A stretch of DNA of 64,000 bases from Pseudomonas sp. StFLB209 (GTDB taxonomy: Bacteria > Pseudomonadota > Gammaproteobacteria > Pseudomonadales > Pseudomonadaceae): the NCBI RefSeq assembly GCF_000829415.1, contig NZ_AP014637.1:1376001-1440000 (forward strand), written 5' to 3'. The translations under genes were made by a program, and so were the position numbers. Under the pieces are notes generated by a model. That model was not told the DNA's origin, did not search any database, and saw only the letters and a program-made list of their open reading frames with translations. Of this stretch, positions 27,201 through 36,297 are shown in pieces. The stretch's first letter is position 1. The number at the start of each line of letters is the position of its first letter.

Positions 27201-28880
27201 ATGAATCACCCTCGTCATCGTGCAGACGGTCAACAACCGATCACTATGTTCGGTCCGGACTTCCCTTTTGCCTTCGACGAGTGGATCACCCACCCCGCCG
27301 GGCTGGGCAGCATCCCGGAACATCATCATGGCCGTGAAGTGGCGATCATCGGCTCCGGCATCGCCGGCATGGTCGCCGCCTATGAACTGATGAAGCTGGG
27401 CCTCAAGCCGGTGGTCTACGAGGCTTCGCAGATGGGCGGGCGGCTGCGCTCCCAGCCATTCGAAGGCGCTGAAGGCATCATTGCCGAACTGGGAGGCATG
27501 CGCTTTCCGGCCTCGTCCACGGCGTTCTATCACTATGTCGACAAACTCGGCCTGCAGACCCAGCCATTTCCCAACCCGCTGACCCCGGCCTCCGGCAGCA
27601 CGGTGGTGGATCTGGAAGGCAATACCTACTATGCGCAAAGCCTCAGCGACCTGCCCGCCCTGTTTCAGGAAGTGGCCGATGCCTGGGCCGACGCCCTGGA
27701 GAGCGGCGCGCGGTTTTCCGAAATCCAGCAGGCGATCCGCGAACGCAATGTGCCACGCCTCAAGGCGTTGTGGAATGAACTGGTACCGCTGTGGGACGAC
27801 CGCACCTTTTACGACTTCGTGGCCACCTCGAAAGCTTTTGCCAAACTGTCGTTCTACCACCGCGAAGTGTTCGGCCAGGTCGGTTTCGGCACCGGTGGCT
27901 GGGACTCGGACTTCCCCAACTCGATGCTGGAAATTTTCCGCGTGGTAATGACCAACTGCGATGAAGACCAGCACTTGATTGTCGGTGGCGTGCAACAGGT
28001 GCCGCTGGGCATCTGGCGCCATGTGCCGCCGCACTGCGCCCATTGGCCGGCCGGCACCAGCCTGTCGTCACTGCACCATGGCGCGCCGCGCCCTGGCGTC
28101 AAACGCATCGCCCGCGCCTCCGACGGCCAGTTGGCGATCACCGACAACTGGGGCGACACGCGTCTGTACCCGGCAGTACTGACCACTTGCCAGAGCTGGC
28201 TGCTGACCACCCAGATCGAATGCGAAGAGTCACTGTTCTCGCAGAAAATGTGGATGGCCCTGGACCGTACCCGCTACATGCAGTCGTCGAAAACCTTTGT
28301 GATGGTCGACCGGCCCTTCTGGAAAGACAAAGACCCGCAAACCGGCCGCGACCTGATGAGCATGACCCTCACCGACCGTCTGACCCGTGGCACCTACCTG
28401 TTTGACAACGGCGACGACAAACCAGGAGTGATCTGCCTGTCCTACTCGTGGATGAGCGATGCACTGAAAATGCTGCCACAGCCGATCGACAAGCGCGTGC
28501 GTCTGGCCCTGGATGCGCTGAAGAAGATTTACCCGAAGGTGGATATCGCCGCGCACATCATCGGCGACCCGATTACCGTTTCGTGGGAGGCCGATCCGCA
28601 TTTCCTGGGTGCCTTCAAAGGCGCACTGCCCGGCCATTACCGCTATAACCAGCGGATGTACGCGCACTTCATGCAGCACGACATGCCCGCCGAACACCGC
28701 GGCATGTTCCTCGCCGGTGATGACATATCCTGGACCCCGGCCTGGGTCGAGGGTGCGGTGCAGACCTCGCTCAATGCGGTGTGGGGCATCATGAACCACT
28801 TTGGCGGCAAGTCCCCCGCCGACAACCCCGGCCCAGGCGATGTGTTCGATGAAATCGGCCCCATTGCGCTGGGCGACTAA
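27201..28880 (+). CDS. davB: Lysine 2-monooxygenase
   Basis: This flavin amine oxidase-type enzyme converts L-lysine with O2 to 5-aminovaleramide and CO2. The 559-residue protein has the FAD-binding motif GSGIAGMVAAYELMKLG at about 51-67 and the substrate/FAD elements ELGGMRFP and FLAGDDISWTPAWVEGAV near the C-terminus. It is similar to tryptophan 2-monooxygenase, but the neighbour is davA (5-aminovaleramidase), not iaaH, and the sequence follows P. putida DavB closely as I remember it. It is cotranscribed with davA, 14 bases downstream. Confidence 0.92.
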   Translation: MNHPRHRADGQQPITMFGPDFPFAFDEWITHPAGLGSIPEHHHGREVAIIGSGIAGMVAAYELMKLGLKPVVYEASQMGGRLRSQPFEGAEGIIAELGGMRFPASSTAFYHYVDKLGLQTQPFPNPLTPASGSTVVDLEGNTYYAQSLSDLPALFQEVADAWADALESGARFSEIQQAIRERNVPRLKALWNELVPLWDDRTFYDFVATSKAFAKLSFYHREVFGQVGFGTGGWDSDFPNSMLEIFRVVMTNCDEDQHLIVGGVQQVPLGIWRHVPPHCAHWPAGTSLSSLHHGAPRPGVKRIARASDGQLAITDNWGDTRLYPAVLTTCQSWLLTTQIECEESLFSQKMWMALDRTRYMQSSKTFVMVDRPFWKDKDPQTGRDLMSMTLTDRLTRGTYLFDNGDDKPGVICLSYSWMSDALKMLPQPIDKRVRLALDALKKIYPKVDIAAHIIGDPITVSWEADPHFLGAFKGALPGHYRYNQRMYAHFMQHDMPAEHRGMFLAGDDISWTPAWVEGAVQTSLNAVWGIMNHFGGKSPADNPGPGDVFDEIGPIALGD

Positions 28881-28894
28881 CACCGAGGTTTAGC

Positions 28895-29695
28895 ATGCGG
28901 ATCGCGATTTACCAATGCCCGCCCCTGCCCCTGGACATTGATGCCAACCTGGCGCGGCTGGCCGCCCAGGCACAGGCCGCCAGCCGTGCTGGTGCACAGT
29001 TGCTGGTCTGCCCGGAGATGTTCCTCAGCGGTTACAACATCGGTCGTCAGGCGGTCGAACGACTGGCCGAAGCCGCAGACGGCCCGGCAGCCGAACAGGT
29101 CGCGACGATTGCCCGGCACAGCGGTATGGCGATTGTCTATGGCTACCCGGAGCGGGCCACGGACGGCCTGCTGTATAACGCCGCGCAACTGATCGACGCG
29201 GCCGGCAACCGGCTGGTCAACTATCGCAAGACCCACCTGTTCGGCGAGCTGGATAAAACCATGTTCAGCGCCGGGGCCGCGCACTGTGCGGTGGTCGAAC
29301 TGCACGGTTGGCGGCTGGGGCTACTGATCTGCTACGACGTAGAGTTTGCGGAGACGGCGCGTCATCTCGCGCTGGCCGGTGCCGACCTGATCGTGGTGCC
29401 CACCGCCAATATGGCGCCCTATGACTTCGTGTGTGAGGTGACGGTGCGCGCCCGCGCCTTCGAGAACCAGTGCTACCTGGCGTATGCCAACTACTGCGGT
29501 AGTGAGGGCGAAATCCACTATTGCGGCCTGAGCAGCCTTAACGGGCCGCAGGGCTGCCGCCCGTTGCTGGCAGGCGAGGACGAAGCGTTGCTGATCGCTG
29601 ACCTGCAACGCTCAGGCATCGATAACGCCAAGGATTTAAACAATTACGCCGCTGATCGCCGCCCTGATCTGTATGAGCGACTGTTGAAAAACTGA
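28895..29695 (+). CDS. davA: 5-aminovaleramidase (nitrilase superfamily)
   Basis: It hydrolyses 5-aminovaleramide to 5-aminovalerate and ammonia, the second step of lysine degradation by the aminovalerate route. The 266-residue protein has the nitrilase catalytic triad: Glu41 in CPEMF, Lys112 in YRKTHLFGE and Cys146 in LICYDVEF. The start ATG follows GAGG. The next steps (davT, davD) are not in this window. Confidence 0.92.
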   Translation: MRIAIYQCPPLPLDIDANLARLAAQAQAASRAGAQLLVCPEMFLSGYNIGRQAVERLAEAADGPAAEQVATIARHSGMAIVYGYPERATDGLLYNAAQLIDAAGNRLVNYRKTHLFGELDKTMFSAGAAHCAVVELHGWRLGLLICYDVEFAETARHLALAGADLIVVPTANMAPYDFVCEVTVRARAFENQCYLAYANYCGSEGEIHYCGLSSLNGPQGCRPLLAGEDEALLIADLQRSGIDNAKDLNNYAADRRPDLYERLLKN

Positions 29696-29795
29696 GCCGC
29701 CGTCATTGCATTGCGCGACTACACTGCAAGTGAGGATTGATGATCGGCCTCCCGGCCGGTCACGAGCAAAGTGTCTGTCAGCAGAGGATCACTCC

Positions 29796-30074
29796 ATGAA
29801 AGCCGATCGCACACTCACCCCGCACTGGCACACAGGCTGCAGCCTGGAGCGGGCTCCTGATCGACATGGCCATGTACTGCTGTTTCGTCCCGGCGGCATG
29901 ATCCGCCTGGACGATGACGCGGCACGGGTTGGCGAATTGATTGATGGTCGGCACACGGTCGAGCAGATCATCGAGATTCTGCATACCCGTTTCCCTAACC
30001 TTCCGGAAACGGGTACCGACGTTGATGACTTCATCAGGAGAGCCAGCCAGAAGCACTGGATCGACCTGCACTGA
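29796..30074 (+). CDS. PqqD-like peptide chaperone, orphan
   Basis: A 92-residue protein of the PqqD family. In PQQ biosynthesis PqqD binds the precursor peptide PqqA and presents it to the radical SAM enzyme PqqE. Visible conserved features are HVLLFRPGGMIRLDDDAARVGELIDG and FIRRASQKHWIDL, co-linear with true PqqD. No pqqA, B, C, E or F lies within the window, although in P. putida the pqq cluster neighbours davBA. It could be a relic of that cluster, a second copy, or a chaperone for another peptide. The start at 29796 has GAGGATC before it. Confidence 0.85.
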   Translation: MKADRTLTPHWHTGCSLERAPDRHGHVLLFRPGGMIRLDDDAARVGELIDGRHTVEQIIEILHTRFPNLPETGTDVDDFIRRASQKHWIDLH

Positions 30075-30122
30075 AGCGCCTTCGGGCCTGGCCAGGACCA
30101 GGCCTGAAAGCGGCGCGGCAGG

Positions 30123-30284
30123 TTACTTGCGGCTGGCGATGATGTACACCGCGTGGATGATGCCAGGGAAGTAACCCAGCAGGGTCAACAGAATGTTGAG
30201 CCAGAACGCGCCGCCGAAACCGACTTGCAGGAACACGCCCAGTGGAGGCAGCAGAATGGCGATGATAATGCGGATGATGTCCAT
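30123..30284 (-). CDS. Pmp3/YqaE-family small membrane protein
   Basis: A 53-residue hydrophobic protein with two membrane spans. The family motif ILLPPLGVFLQVG and the second span LNILLTLLGYFPGIIHAVYI are clear. The family is linked to membrane potential and salt or cold stress. The ATG at 30284 follows AGGAG. It is convergent with the PqqD-like gene, and rsmY ends about 125 bases upstream of it. Confidence 0.9.
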   Translation of the reverse strand: MDIIRIIIAILLPPLGVFLQVGFGGAFWLNILLTLLGYFPGIIHAVYIIASRK

Positions 30285-30408
30285 GGGTAAGCTCCTGATT
30301 GAAGGGCCTTGATGGCCTGTATTCAATCGACCCTTGGCCGCTGTCAGTGGTTCCGTAGCTTCTGGCAGACCGCCATCACCCGACCCGGAACAAAAACACG
30401 TGCACAAA

Positions 30409-30434
30409 GAAAACCCCGCCGCAGCGGGGTTTTC
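30409..30434 (-). terminator. Terminator of rsmY
   Basis: GAAAACCCCGC and GCGGGGTTTTC pair perfectly over 11 bp around a four-base loop, followed leftward by more T residues. The A and T flanks on both sides make it potentially bidirectional. Confidence 0.9.
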
Positions 30435-30531
30435 CAGACTGTTTCCCTGACTTCCCTTTCTTCCCGCCATCCTGGCAGGTATCCCTTACGTGTCCCTGTT
30501 ATCTAGTGCGCATCCTGCGCAACGTCCATGT
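30409..30531 (-). ncRNA. rsmY: RsmY small regulatory RNA (sequesters RsmA/CsrA-type proteins)
   Basis: Read leftward, the predicted RNA of about 123 nt contains nine GGA motifs. At least two sit in hairpin loops of the AGGA type (TGCGC-AGGAT-GCGCA and TGCC-AGGAT-GGCG). It ends in a strong terminator at 30409-30434. A -10-like TTAAAT lies at 30542-30537, giving a start near 30530. A perfect GacA box is centred about 65 bases upstream. This is the full architecture of an Rsm RNA controlled by GacS/GacA. The choice of rsmY rather than rsmX or rsmZ rests on the adjacent acyl-CoA dehydrogenase gene, as in P. putida. Confidence 0.9.
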
Positions 30532-30583
30532 GGCTAATTTAACTTTGGATCCTTTTTATCGAAAGAGGCGATTTGCCGCCACG

Positions 30584-30607
30584 TGGTGTAAGCCATGGCT
30601 TACACCA
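30584..30607 (-). promoter_or_regulatory. GacA upstream activating sequence of rsmY
   Basis: A perfect 24-base palindrome contains TGTAAG-CCATGG-CTTACA, an exact match to the published GacA box TGTAAG-N6-CTTACA. Its distance from the predicted rsmY start (about 65 bases) is normal for Rsm RNA promoters. Confidence 0.93.
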
Positions 30608-30621
30608 ATGAGAATCATTAT
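30603..30621 (-). promoter_or_regulatory. Fur-box-like sequence adjoining the GacA box
   Basis: ACCAATGAGAATCATTATC matches the 19-bp Fur consensus at 15 positions, with the right half perfect. It overlaps the outer edge of the GacA palindrome and reaches the stop codon of the dehydrogenase gene. Iron control of rsmY would be an inference. Confidence 0.45.
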
Positions 30622-32396
30622 CAGAATTGCTCGGCGTCCAGCAGGTACAGCGATTCACTGCCTGCGCGTACCGCAGCGGCGAGTGAATGAATACGCGGCA
30701 ACAAGCGAGCAAAATAGAAACGCGCAGTCGCCAGCTTGCCGGCATAGAACGAATCTTCAGCTTCTTTGGCTTGTGCGACCAGAGCCATGCGCGCCCACAG
30801 CCAGGCATAGGCTGTGTAGCCGAACAGATGCAGATACTCCACTGACGCAGCGCCGATTTCATTCGGGTTGCTGCGCGCGCGGTCAAGTATCCATTGAGTC
30901 AGGTCGTCGAGGGTCTGCAAGGCATTTGCCAGCGGCTTGACGAATTCCGCAGGCGCTTCGCCGCTGTCGATGAACTGCCGAACCTCCTCGGAAAACACCC
31001 GGTACCAGGCACCGTCAGAACCGACGATCTTGCGCCCCACCAGGTCCAGCGCCTGGATGCCGTTGGTGCCTTCGTAGATCTGGGTGATGCGCACATCACG
31101 CACCAGTTGCTCCTGGCCCCACTCGCGAATGTAACCGTGGCCGCCGAACACTTGCTGGCCGTGAACAGTGGTTTCCAGACCGACATCGGTGAGAAAGGCC
31201 TTGGCCACCGGGGTCAGCAACGCCACCAGTTGTTCGGCGCGCTCACGCTGCTGCGGCTCTTCACTGTATTTGGCGATGTCCAGTTGTACCGCCACATAAG
31301 TGGAAAATGCCCGCCCACCCTCGTTGAGGGCTTTCATGGTCAGCAGCATGCGCCGCACGTCGGGGTGCACGATGATCGGGTCGGCGACCTTGTCGCGGTT
31401 CTGCGCGCCCGTCGGCGCACGGCTTTGCAGACGGTCACGGGCATATTCGATGGCGTTCTGGTAGGAGCGCTCGCCGGATGCCAAGCCCTGGATGCCGACC
31501 CCCAGACGCTCGTAGTTCATCATGGTGAACATCGCCGCCAGGCCCTTGTGCGGCTCACCCACCAGCCAGCCACGGGCCTGGTCGAAATTCATCACACAGG
31601 TGGCAGAAGCCTGGATACCCATCTTGTGTTCGATGGAACCGCAACTGACCGGGTTGCGCGCCCCCAGGCTGCCGTCGTCATTGACCAGAAACTTGGGCAC
31701 CAGAAACAGTGAAATGCCCTTGGGGCCGGCTGGCGCATCGGGCAGCCTGGCCAGGACCAGATGGATGATGTTCTCGGTCAGGTCGTGCTCACCGCCGGTA
31801 ATGAAAATCTTGCTGCCGCTGATCAGATAGCTGGCGTCGGGCTGCGGCTCGGCGCGGGTGCGGATGATTCCCAGGTCAGTCCCGGCGTGGGCTTCGGTCA
31901 GGCACATCGAGCCACACCAGACACCGGCGTACATGTTGGGCAGGTACTGCGCCTTGAGCGCCTCACTGGCATGGGTATTGAGCGAGACACACGCGCCGGA
32001 GGTCAGCATCGGGTACAGACCGAACGCCAGGCTCGCGGAGTTGAGCATTTCTTCGACCTGCGCCGAGACCACCTTGGGCATGCCCATGCCACCAAACTCG
32101 GGGTTGCCACCCACGCCCACCCAGCCGCCCTCGGCATAGGTGCGGTAGGCATCGACAAAGCCGGTTGGCGTACTGACCACGGTGTCGTTCCAGCGGCAGC
32201 CCTCTTCGTCGCCGTTACGGCTCAGGGGCGCAATGCTGCGGCTGGTGACCTTGCCGGCTTCTTCAAGAATCGCCTCGACGGTTTCGGTGTCCACAGTGTC
32301 GGCCAATGCCGGCAAACTGGCCCAGAGTCGGGAAACCTCAAAGACCTCATTGAGGACGAAGCGCATATCACGCAGCGGCGCTTTGTAGTCAGCCAT
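30621..32396 (-). CDS. Acyl-CoA dehydrogenase, long FadE-like form
   Basis: A 591-residue FAD enzyme for the first step of fatty-acid beta-oxidation. An acyl-CoA dehydrogenase core spans residues 40-450, with the flavin motif CLTEAHAGTDLG and the catalytic glutamate in YEGTNGIQALDL. An extra C-terminal helical domain typical of this class follows to residue 591. It is a clear paralogue of the 34173-35978 gene, with the same N-terminal [13 protein letters not shown]. In P. aeruginosa the corresponding region holds dehydrogenases described as FadE1/FadE2 acting on long and medium chains. Which paralogue this is cannot be settled by eye. Confidence 0.9.
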   Translation of the reverse strand: MADYKAPLRDMRFVLNEVFEVSRLWASLPALADTVDTETVEAILEEAGKVTSRSIAPLSRNGDEEGCRWNDTVVSTPTGFVDAYRTYAEGGWVGVGGNPEFGGMGMPKVVSAQVEEMLNSASLAFGLYPMLTSGACVSLNTHASEALKAQYLPNMYAGVWCGSMCLTEAHAGTDLGIIRTRAEPQPDASYLISGSKIFITGGEHDLTENIIHLVLARLPDAPAGPKGISLFLVPKFLVNDDGSLGARNPVSCGSIEHKMGIQASATCVMNFDQARGWLVGEPHKGLAAMFTMMNYERLGVGIQGLASGERSYQNAIEYARDRLQSRAPTGAQNRDKVADPIIVHPDVRRMLLTMKALNEGGRAFSTYVAVQLDIAKYSEEPQQRERAEQLVALLTPVAKAFLTDVGLETTVHGQQVFGGHGYIREWGQEQLVRDVRITQIYEGTNGIQALDLVGRKIVGSDGAWYRVFSEEVRQFIDSGEAPAEFVKPLANALQTLDDLTQWILDRARSNPNEIGAASVEYLHLFGYTAYAWLWARMALVAQAKEAEDSFYAGKLATARFYFARLLPRIHSLAAAVRAGSESLYLLDAEQF

Positions 32397-32615
32397 GGCA
32401 CACCTCGCAAACGGGAAGCAAAAGATCTGAGCCTGGAAACCGGACCTGCCACAGACCGGTCAAGGCGTTCGAAGCCCGAGTTTAGCCGAACAACCATTAC
32501 GACACATAGGGTCCGTTTGTGACCACAAGGTATTTATCAGTCACGTAAAATGGCAGGCCGAAAAAAAACACGGCGCCGCCCATCACGGCCCGTGTCCACT
32601 TGTCTTTGCTGCTGT

Positions 32616-33914
32616 TCAGCCAACGGGGTCAGGGCTGCGCACCGCTCCGCGTTTGGCAGTCTGCCCATGCGCAATCACACAGTTGCGTCCGGCGCCCTTG
32701 GCGGCATACAGCGCCTGGTCGGCGGCCTTGAGTACTTCTTCAGGTGTGCGGTGTTCAGGCTGGCGCTCGGCCACCCCGATACTGACGGTGACCGACACGC
32801 TGCTGGCCGACGCAGCACCGCGCCGCTGCCGCCCCTGTTGATCGTCCTGCGGCCGGTTCTCCTTGTTGCGCAACTGGATCTCGTAGTGGGCAATGGTCTC
32901 GCGAATCACCTCAAGGTGCGGCAGGCACTCTTCCAGCGCCTTGCCGGCAAACACAATGGCAAATTCTTCACCACCGTAGCGGTAAGCCTTGCCGCCGCCA
33001 TTGGTGATTTTCGACAGTTTGCTGGCCACCAGACGCAGCACCTGATCGCCCACATCATGGCCGTGGGTGTCGTTGAATTTCTTGAAGTGGTCCACGTCGC
33101 TCATGGCCAGCACATAGTTGCGTCCCAGGCGCTGCATCCGCTCATTGAGCGCGCGTCGCCCCGGCAAGCCGGTCAGCTCGTCGCGGAACGCCATCTGATA
33201 CGCCTCATGGGCCACGCCTGCCGCAATCATCAGCATCACCTGGCTGCACATGATATTGAGCGTGAATGGCAGGATGAAGGTCTTGGGCAGTGCCCAGAAC
33301 AGCGCCAGCAAACCGACCAGTTGCGCCGCATGCAGCGGCCTGGGTTTGCTCAGATACTGCCAGATCAACACGCCGAAGCCGATGATAAACATCAGGTACG
33401 ACAGCTGGATCAGGCTCATCCACGAGCCGTGCAAGGCCGGCCAGCGAATGTCCGCCAGCCAGTTCTGCACTTCATTCGGATAGCTCTGCTCCATGCCCAA
33501 GGCAACGCTGCCGACCACCAGCAGCACCGCCAGACGGGCCACGATGTCCTGAAACAGGTGAGTGCGCTCCTCCCAGGCCGCGTACAGCGCATACATCACC
33601 GGCAGTAGCAGGCAGGTCAGGTGGAAAATCACCGCCGCATCTTCGCGGACCCTGCCGTTGTCACGGTAGAAGTCCGTCTGGGTGTCGAGCAGAAAATAGG
33701 CAATGTACACCGTCACCATCAACGACAACTCGCGCTGACGCCGGTAGACCGCGCAATAGGCACCGCCCAGCAGCAGCACCAGGGTCGGCAGGACGTTGAA
33801 CAGTGAGGTGAAGAACACACTCAGGTCTTTGACATAGGCCGCTGCCAGCCCAGCCAGGAACAGGCTGCCGGCGGGCAGGAAGTGACTCAGTCGTGCAGCA
33901 GATGGATGCAACAA
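32616..33914 (-). CDS. Membrane diguanylate cyclase (GGDEF)
   Basis: A 432-residue protein with about seven or eight N-terminal membrane spans (residues 15-250), then a GGDEF domain from about 253 (FRDELTGLPGRRALNERM). The active site is GGEEF (YRYGGEEFAIVF), so cyclase activity is expected. No RxxD inhibitory site precedes it. Between the last helix and the VSVTVSIGVAE strand lies a charged, glutamine- and arginine-rich insertion of about 25 residues, seen in some Pseudomonas cyclases. It sits between the two FadE paralogues on the same strand, as in other Pseudomonas. Confidence 0.88.
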   Translation of the reverse strand: MLHPSAARLSHFLPAGSLFLAGLAAAYVKDLSVFFTSLFNVLPTLVLLLGGAYCAVYRRQRELSLMVTVYIAYFLLDTQTDFYRDNGRVREDAAVIFHLTCLLLPVMYALYAAWEERTHLFQDIVARLAVLLVVGSVALGMEQSYPNEVQNWLADIRWPALHGSWMSLIQLSYLMFIIGFGVLIWQYLSKPRPLHAAQLVGLLALFWALPKTFILPFTLNIMCSQVMLMIAAGVAHEAYQMAFRDELTGLPGRRALNERMQRLGRNYVLAMSDVDHFKKFNDTHGHDVGDQVLRLVASKLSKITNGGGKAYRYGGEEFAIVFAGKALEECLPHLEVIRETIAHYEIQLRNKENRPQDDQQGRQRRGAASASSVSVTVSIGVAERQPEHRTPEEVLKAADQALYAAKGAGRNCVIAHGQTAKRGAVRSPDPVG

Positions 33915-34109
33915 GGGGGATGTCTCCTACTCGGCATCGAGCAATCGCTCAGCATGATGTCATTGTGCCCACATTCGGCAAGCAATGCATACAACCGAAC
34001 CAATTAGTTAACTAAGTGCTGTAACGGCAGGAAACTCAAAAGGTTTATCAGGGATATATGAAGGTTATCTAACAGCGGTTGTTACCCGGACATCTGCCCA
34101 GAAAAAATA

Positions 34110-34141
34110 AAACGCCCCCGCTCGTGTGAACGGGGGCGTTT
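34110..34141 (-). terminator. Rho-independent terminator of the second acyl-CoA dehydrogenase gene
   Basis: AAACGCCCCCG and CGGGGGCGTTT form an 11-bp stem with a 10-base loop, followed leftward by TTATTTTTTC. It lies 31 bases past the stop at 34173. Confidence 0.9.
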
Positions 34142-34172
34142 CCGGTATTGCTGGGCGGAGCCGAATCCGGAC

Positions 34173-35978
34173 TCAGTAAGCCAGACCGAAGTCCTCTTCA
34201 CTGATTTCCATCAGGTTGGCAGCGCCAGACAGGATCGCTGCGGCATGGCTGCGGGTGCGGGGCAGGATACGCTGGTAATAGAAGCGCGCAGTCTGCAGTT
34301 TGGCTTTGTAGAACGCCTCGTCGCCCGTACCCTCGGCAATCTTCTCCGCGGCCAGGCGGGCCATGTCGGCCCAGAAGTAAGCCAGGCAGACGTAACCGGA
34401 GAACATCAGGTAATCCACCGAAGCGGCGCCGACTTCTTCGCGGTCTTTCATGGCGGCCATGCCGACCTTCATGGTCAACTCGCCCCACTCCTTGTTCAAC
34501 GCCGCCAGCGGGGCGATGTACGCCGACAGGGCTTCGTTGCCTTCGTTGGCTTGGCAGAATTTGTGGACGATCTTGGTGAAGCCCTTGAGCGCCTCGCCCT
34601 GGGTCATCAGTACCTTGCGACCGAGCAGGTCGAGGGCCTGGATGCCGGTGGTGCCTTCATAGAGCATCGAAATGCGGCTGTCGCGCACGTTCTGCTCCAT
34701 GCCCCACTCGGCGATGAAGCCGTGACCGCCATAGATCTGCACGCCATGGTTGGCAGCCTCGAAGCCCACCTCGGTCATGAATGCCTTGGCAATCGGGGTC
34801 ATGAACGCCAACAGCGCGTCGGCCGACTTGCGTTGCTCCTCGTCCTGGCTGTACTTGACGATGTCCACCAGCTTGGCGGTGAAGTACACCATCGCCCGGT
34901 TGCCTTCGGCGAACGCCTTGATGGTCAGCAGCATGCGCCGTACATCAGGGTGCACGATGATCGGGTCGGCGGCTTTATCCGGTGCCTTGGGACCGGTCAG
35001 CGAACGCATCTGCAGACGCTCGCGGGCGTATTTCAGGCCACCCTGGAACGCCACCTCGGCGTGCGCCAGGCCCTGCAGTGCAGTGCCCAGGCGCGCGGTG
35101 TTCATGAAGGTGAACATGCAGTTCAGGCCCTTGTTCGCCGGGCCGATCAGGAAACCTGTCGCACCGTCGAAGTTCATCACGCAGGTGGCGTTGCCGTGAA
35201 TGCCCATCTTGTGCTCCAGCGAGCCACAGGTGACGGCATTGCGCGCGCCGATGGCACCTTGGGCGTCAGGCAGGAATTTGGGCACGATGAACAGCGAAAT
35301 GCCTTTGGTGCCAGCCGGTGCATCCGGCAGGCGGGCCAGCACGATGTGCACGATGTTGTCGGCCATGTCGTGTTCACCGGCCGAAATGAAAATCTTGGTG
35401 CCGCTGACCTTGTAGCTGCCGTCGGCCTGGGGCTCGGCCTTGGTGCGCAGCATGCCCAGGTCGGTGCCGCAGTGCGGTTCGGTCAGGCACATGGTGCCGG
35501 TCCATTCACCGGAGACCAGCTTGGTCAGGTAGGTGTGCTGCTGTTCAGCCGTACCGTGGGCCGACAGGGTATTCATCGCGCCATGCGACAAACCGGGGTA
35601 CATGCCCCACGACCAGTTGGCTTCCCCCACCAGCTCGCTGACCGCCAGACCCAGAGACTCCGGCAGGCCCTGGCCGCCATGCTCGACATCATGGGCCAGG
35701 CTCGGCCAGCCGCCTTCGACGAATTGCTGATAAGCCTGTTTGAAACCGGTTGGCGTTTTCACGCCAGACTCGCTCCAGGTACAGCCTTCGGTGTCACCGA
35801 CCCGATTCAGCGGTGCCAGCACCTGCTCACAGAACTTGGCGCCTTCTTCAAGGATGGCGTCGACCGTATCGGGCGTGGCGTCCTCGCAGCCAGGCAGGCT
35901 CTGATAGTGCGCCGCATAACCCAGCAGTTCATCACGTACGAAACGAATATCACGCAAGGGGGCTTTGTAATCTGGCAT
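34173..35978 (-). CDS. Acyl-CoA dehydrogenase, long FadE-like form
   Basis: A 601-residue beta-oxidation enzyme, paralogous to the 30621-32396 product. The flavin-binding [12 protein letters not shown] and the catalytic glutamate in [12 protein letters not shown] are present, as is the C-terminal extra domain (about residues 460-600). It forms its own transcription unit: a PsrA-type operator lies about 100 bases upstream and a strong terminator follows. Family members of this length work in the cytosol with electron-transfer flavoprotein. Chain-length preference is not readable from the sequence. Confidence 0.9.
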   Translation of the reverse strand: MPDYKAPLRDIRFVRDELLGYAAHYQSLPGCEDATPDTVDAILEEGAKFCEQVLAPLNRVGDTEGCTWSESGVKTPTGFKQAYQQFVEGGWPSLAHDVEHGGQGLPESLGLAVSELVGEANWSWGMYPGLSHGAMNTLSAHGTAEQQHTYLTKLVSGEWTGTMCLTEPHCGTDLGMLRTKAEPQADGSYKVSGTKIFISAGEHDMADNIVHIVLARLPDAPAGTKGISLFIVPKFLPDAQGAIGARNAVTCGSLEHKMGIHGNATCVMNFDGATGFLIGPANKGLNCMFTFMNTARLGTALQGLAHAEVAFQGGLKYARERLQMRSLTGPKAPDKAADPIIVHPDVRRMLLTIKAFAEGNRAMVYFTAKLVDIVKYSQDEEQRKSADALLAFMTPIAKAFMTEVGFEAANHGVQIYGGHGFIAEWGMEQNVRDSRISMLYEGTTGIQALDLLGRKVLMTQGEALKGFTKIVHKFCQANEGNEALSAYIAPLAALNKEWGELTMKVGMAAMKDREEVGAASVDYLMFSGYVCLAYFWADMARLAAEKIAEGTGDEAFYKAKLQTARFYYQRILPRTRSHAAAILSGAANLMEISEEDFGLAY

Positions 35979-36073
35979 AGCGAAAACCTCTGCTGGTGAA
36001 TCCCGGAATGAATGACTGGCCGGTCATGCTGGAAACATTGTTGTCCAGCTGATGATCGCGGCCGCCCACCGAT

Positions 36074-36087
36074 CAAACAGTTGTTTG
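36074..36087 (-). promoter_or_regulatory. PsrA-type operator upstream of the acyl-CoA dehydrogenase gene
   Basis: CAAAC-AGTT-GTTTG fits the PsrA consensus (G/C)AAAC-N2-4-GTTT(G/C) exactly. PsrA is a TetR-family regulator that senses long-chain fatty acids in Pseudomonas. The rest of the 35979-36297 gap holds no recognisable gene; the site is its only clear signal. Confidence 0.65.
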
Positions 36088-36297
36088 AAACTTACGTTTA
36101 CACCCGCACCTTGTCAATAGCGTGCCACTCACCATCGGTCTAACGTCACGATCGACCACGCACGACAAGGCCCGCAGCGATGCTGGCAACATGCATTCAA
36201 GTCTAGTTGAGCGAGTAGAGGTTGCGGGGACGATACACAGGGCGAACCGGACAAAGGCCGGAGCAGCCAGAAAGCGGCTTTACGGCCGAAGAAATGC

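Noticed and set aside
27201..28880. Tryptophan 2-monooxygenase (iaaM) and auxin synthesis
   Set aside because: The neighbour is a nitrilase-type 5-aminovaleramidase, not the amidase IaaH, and the sequence fits DavB.
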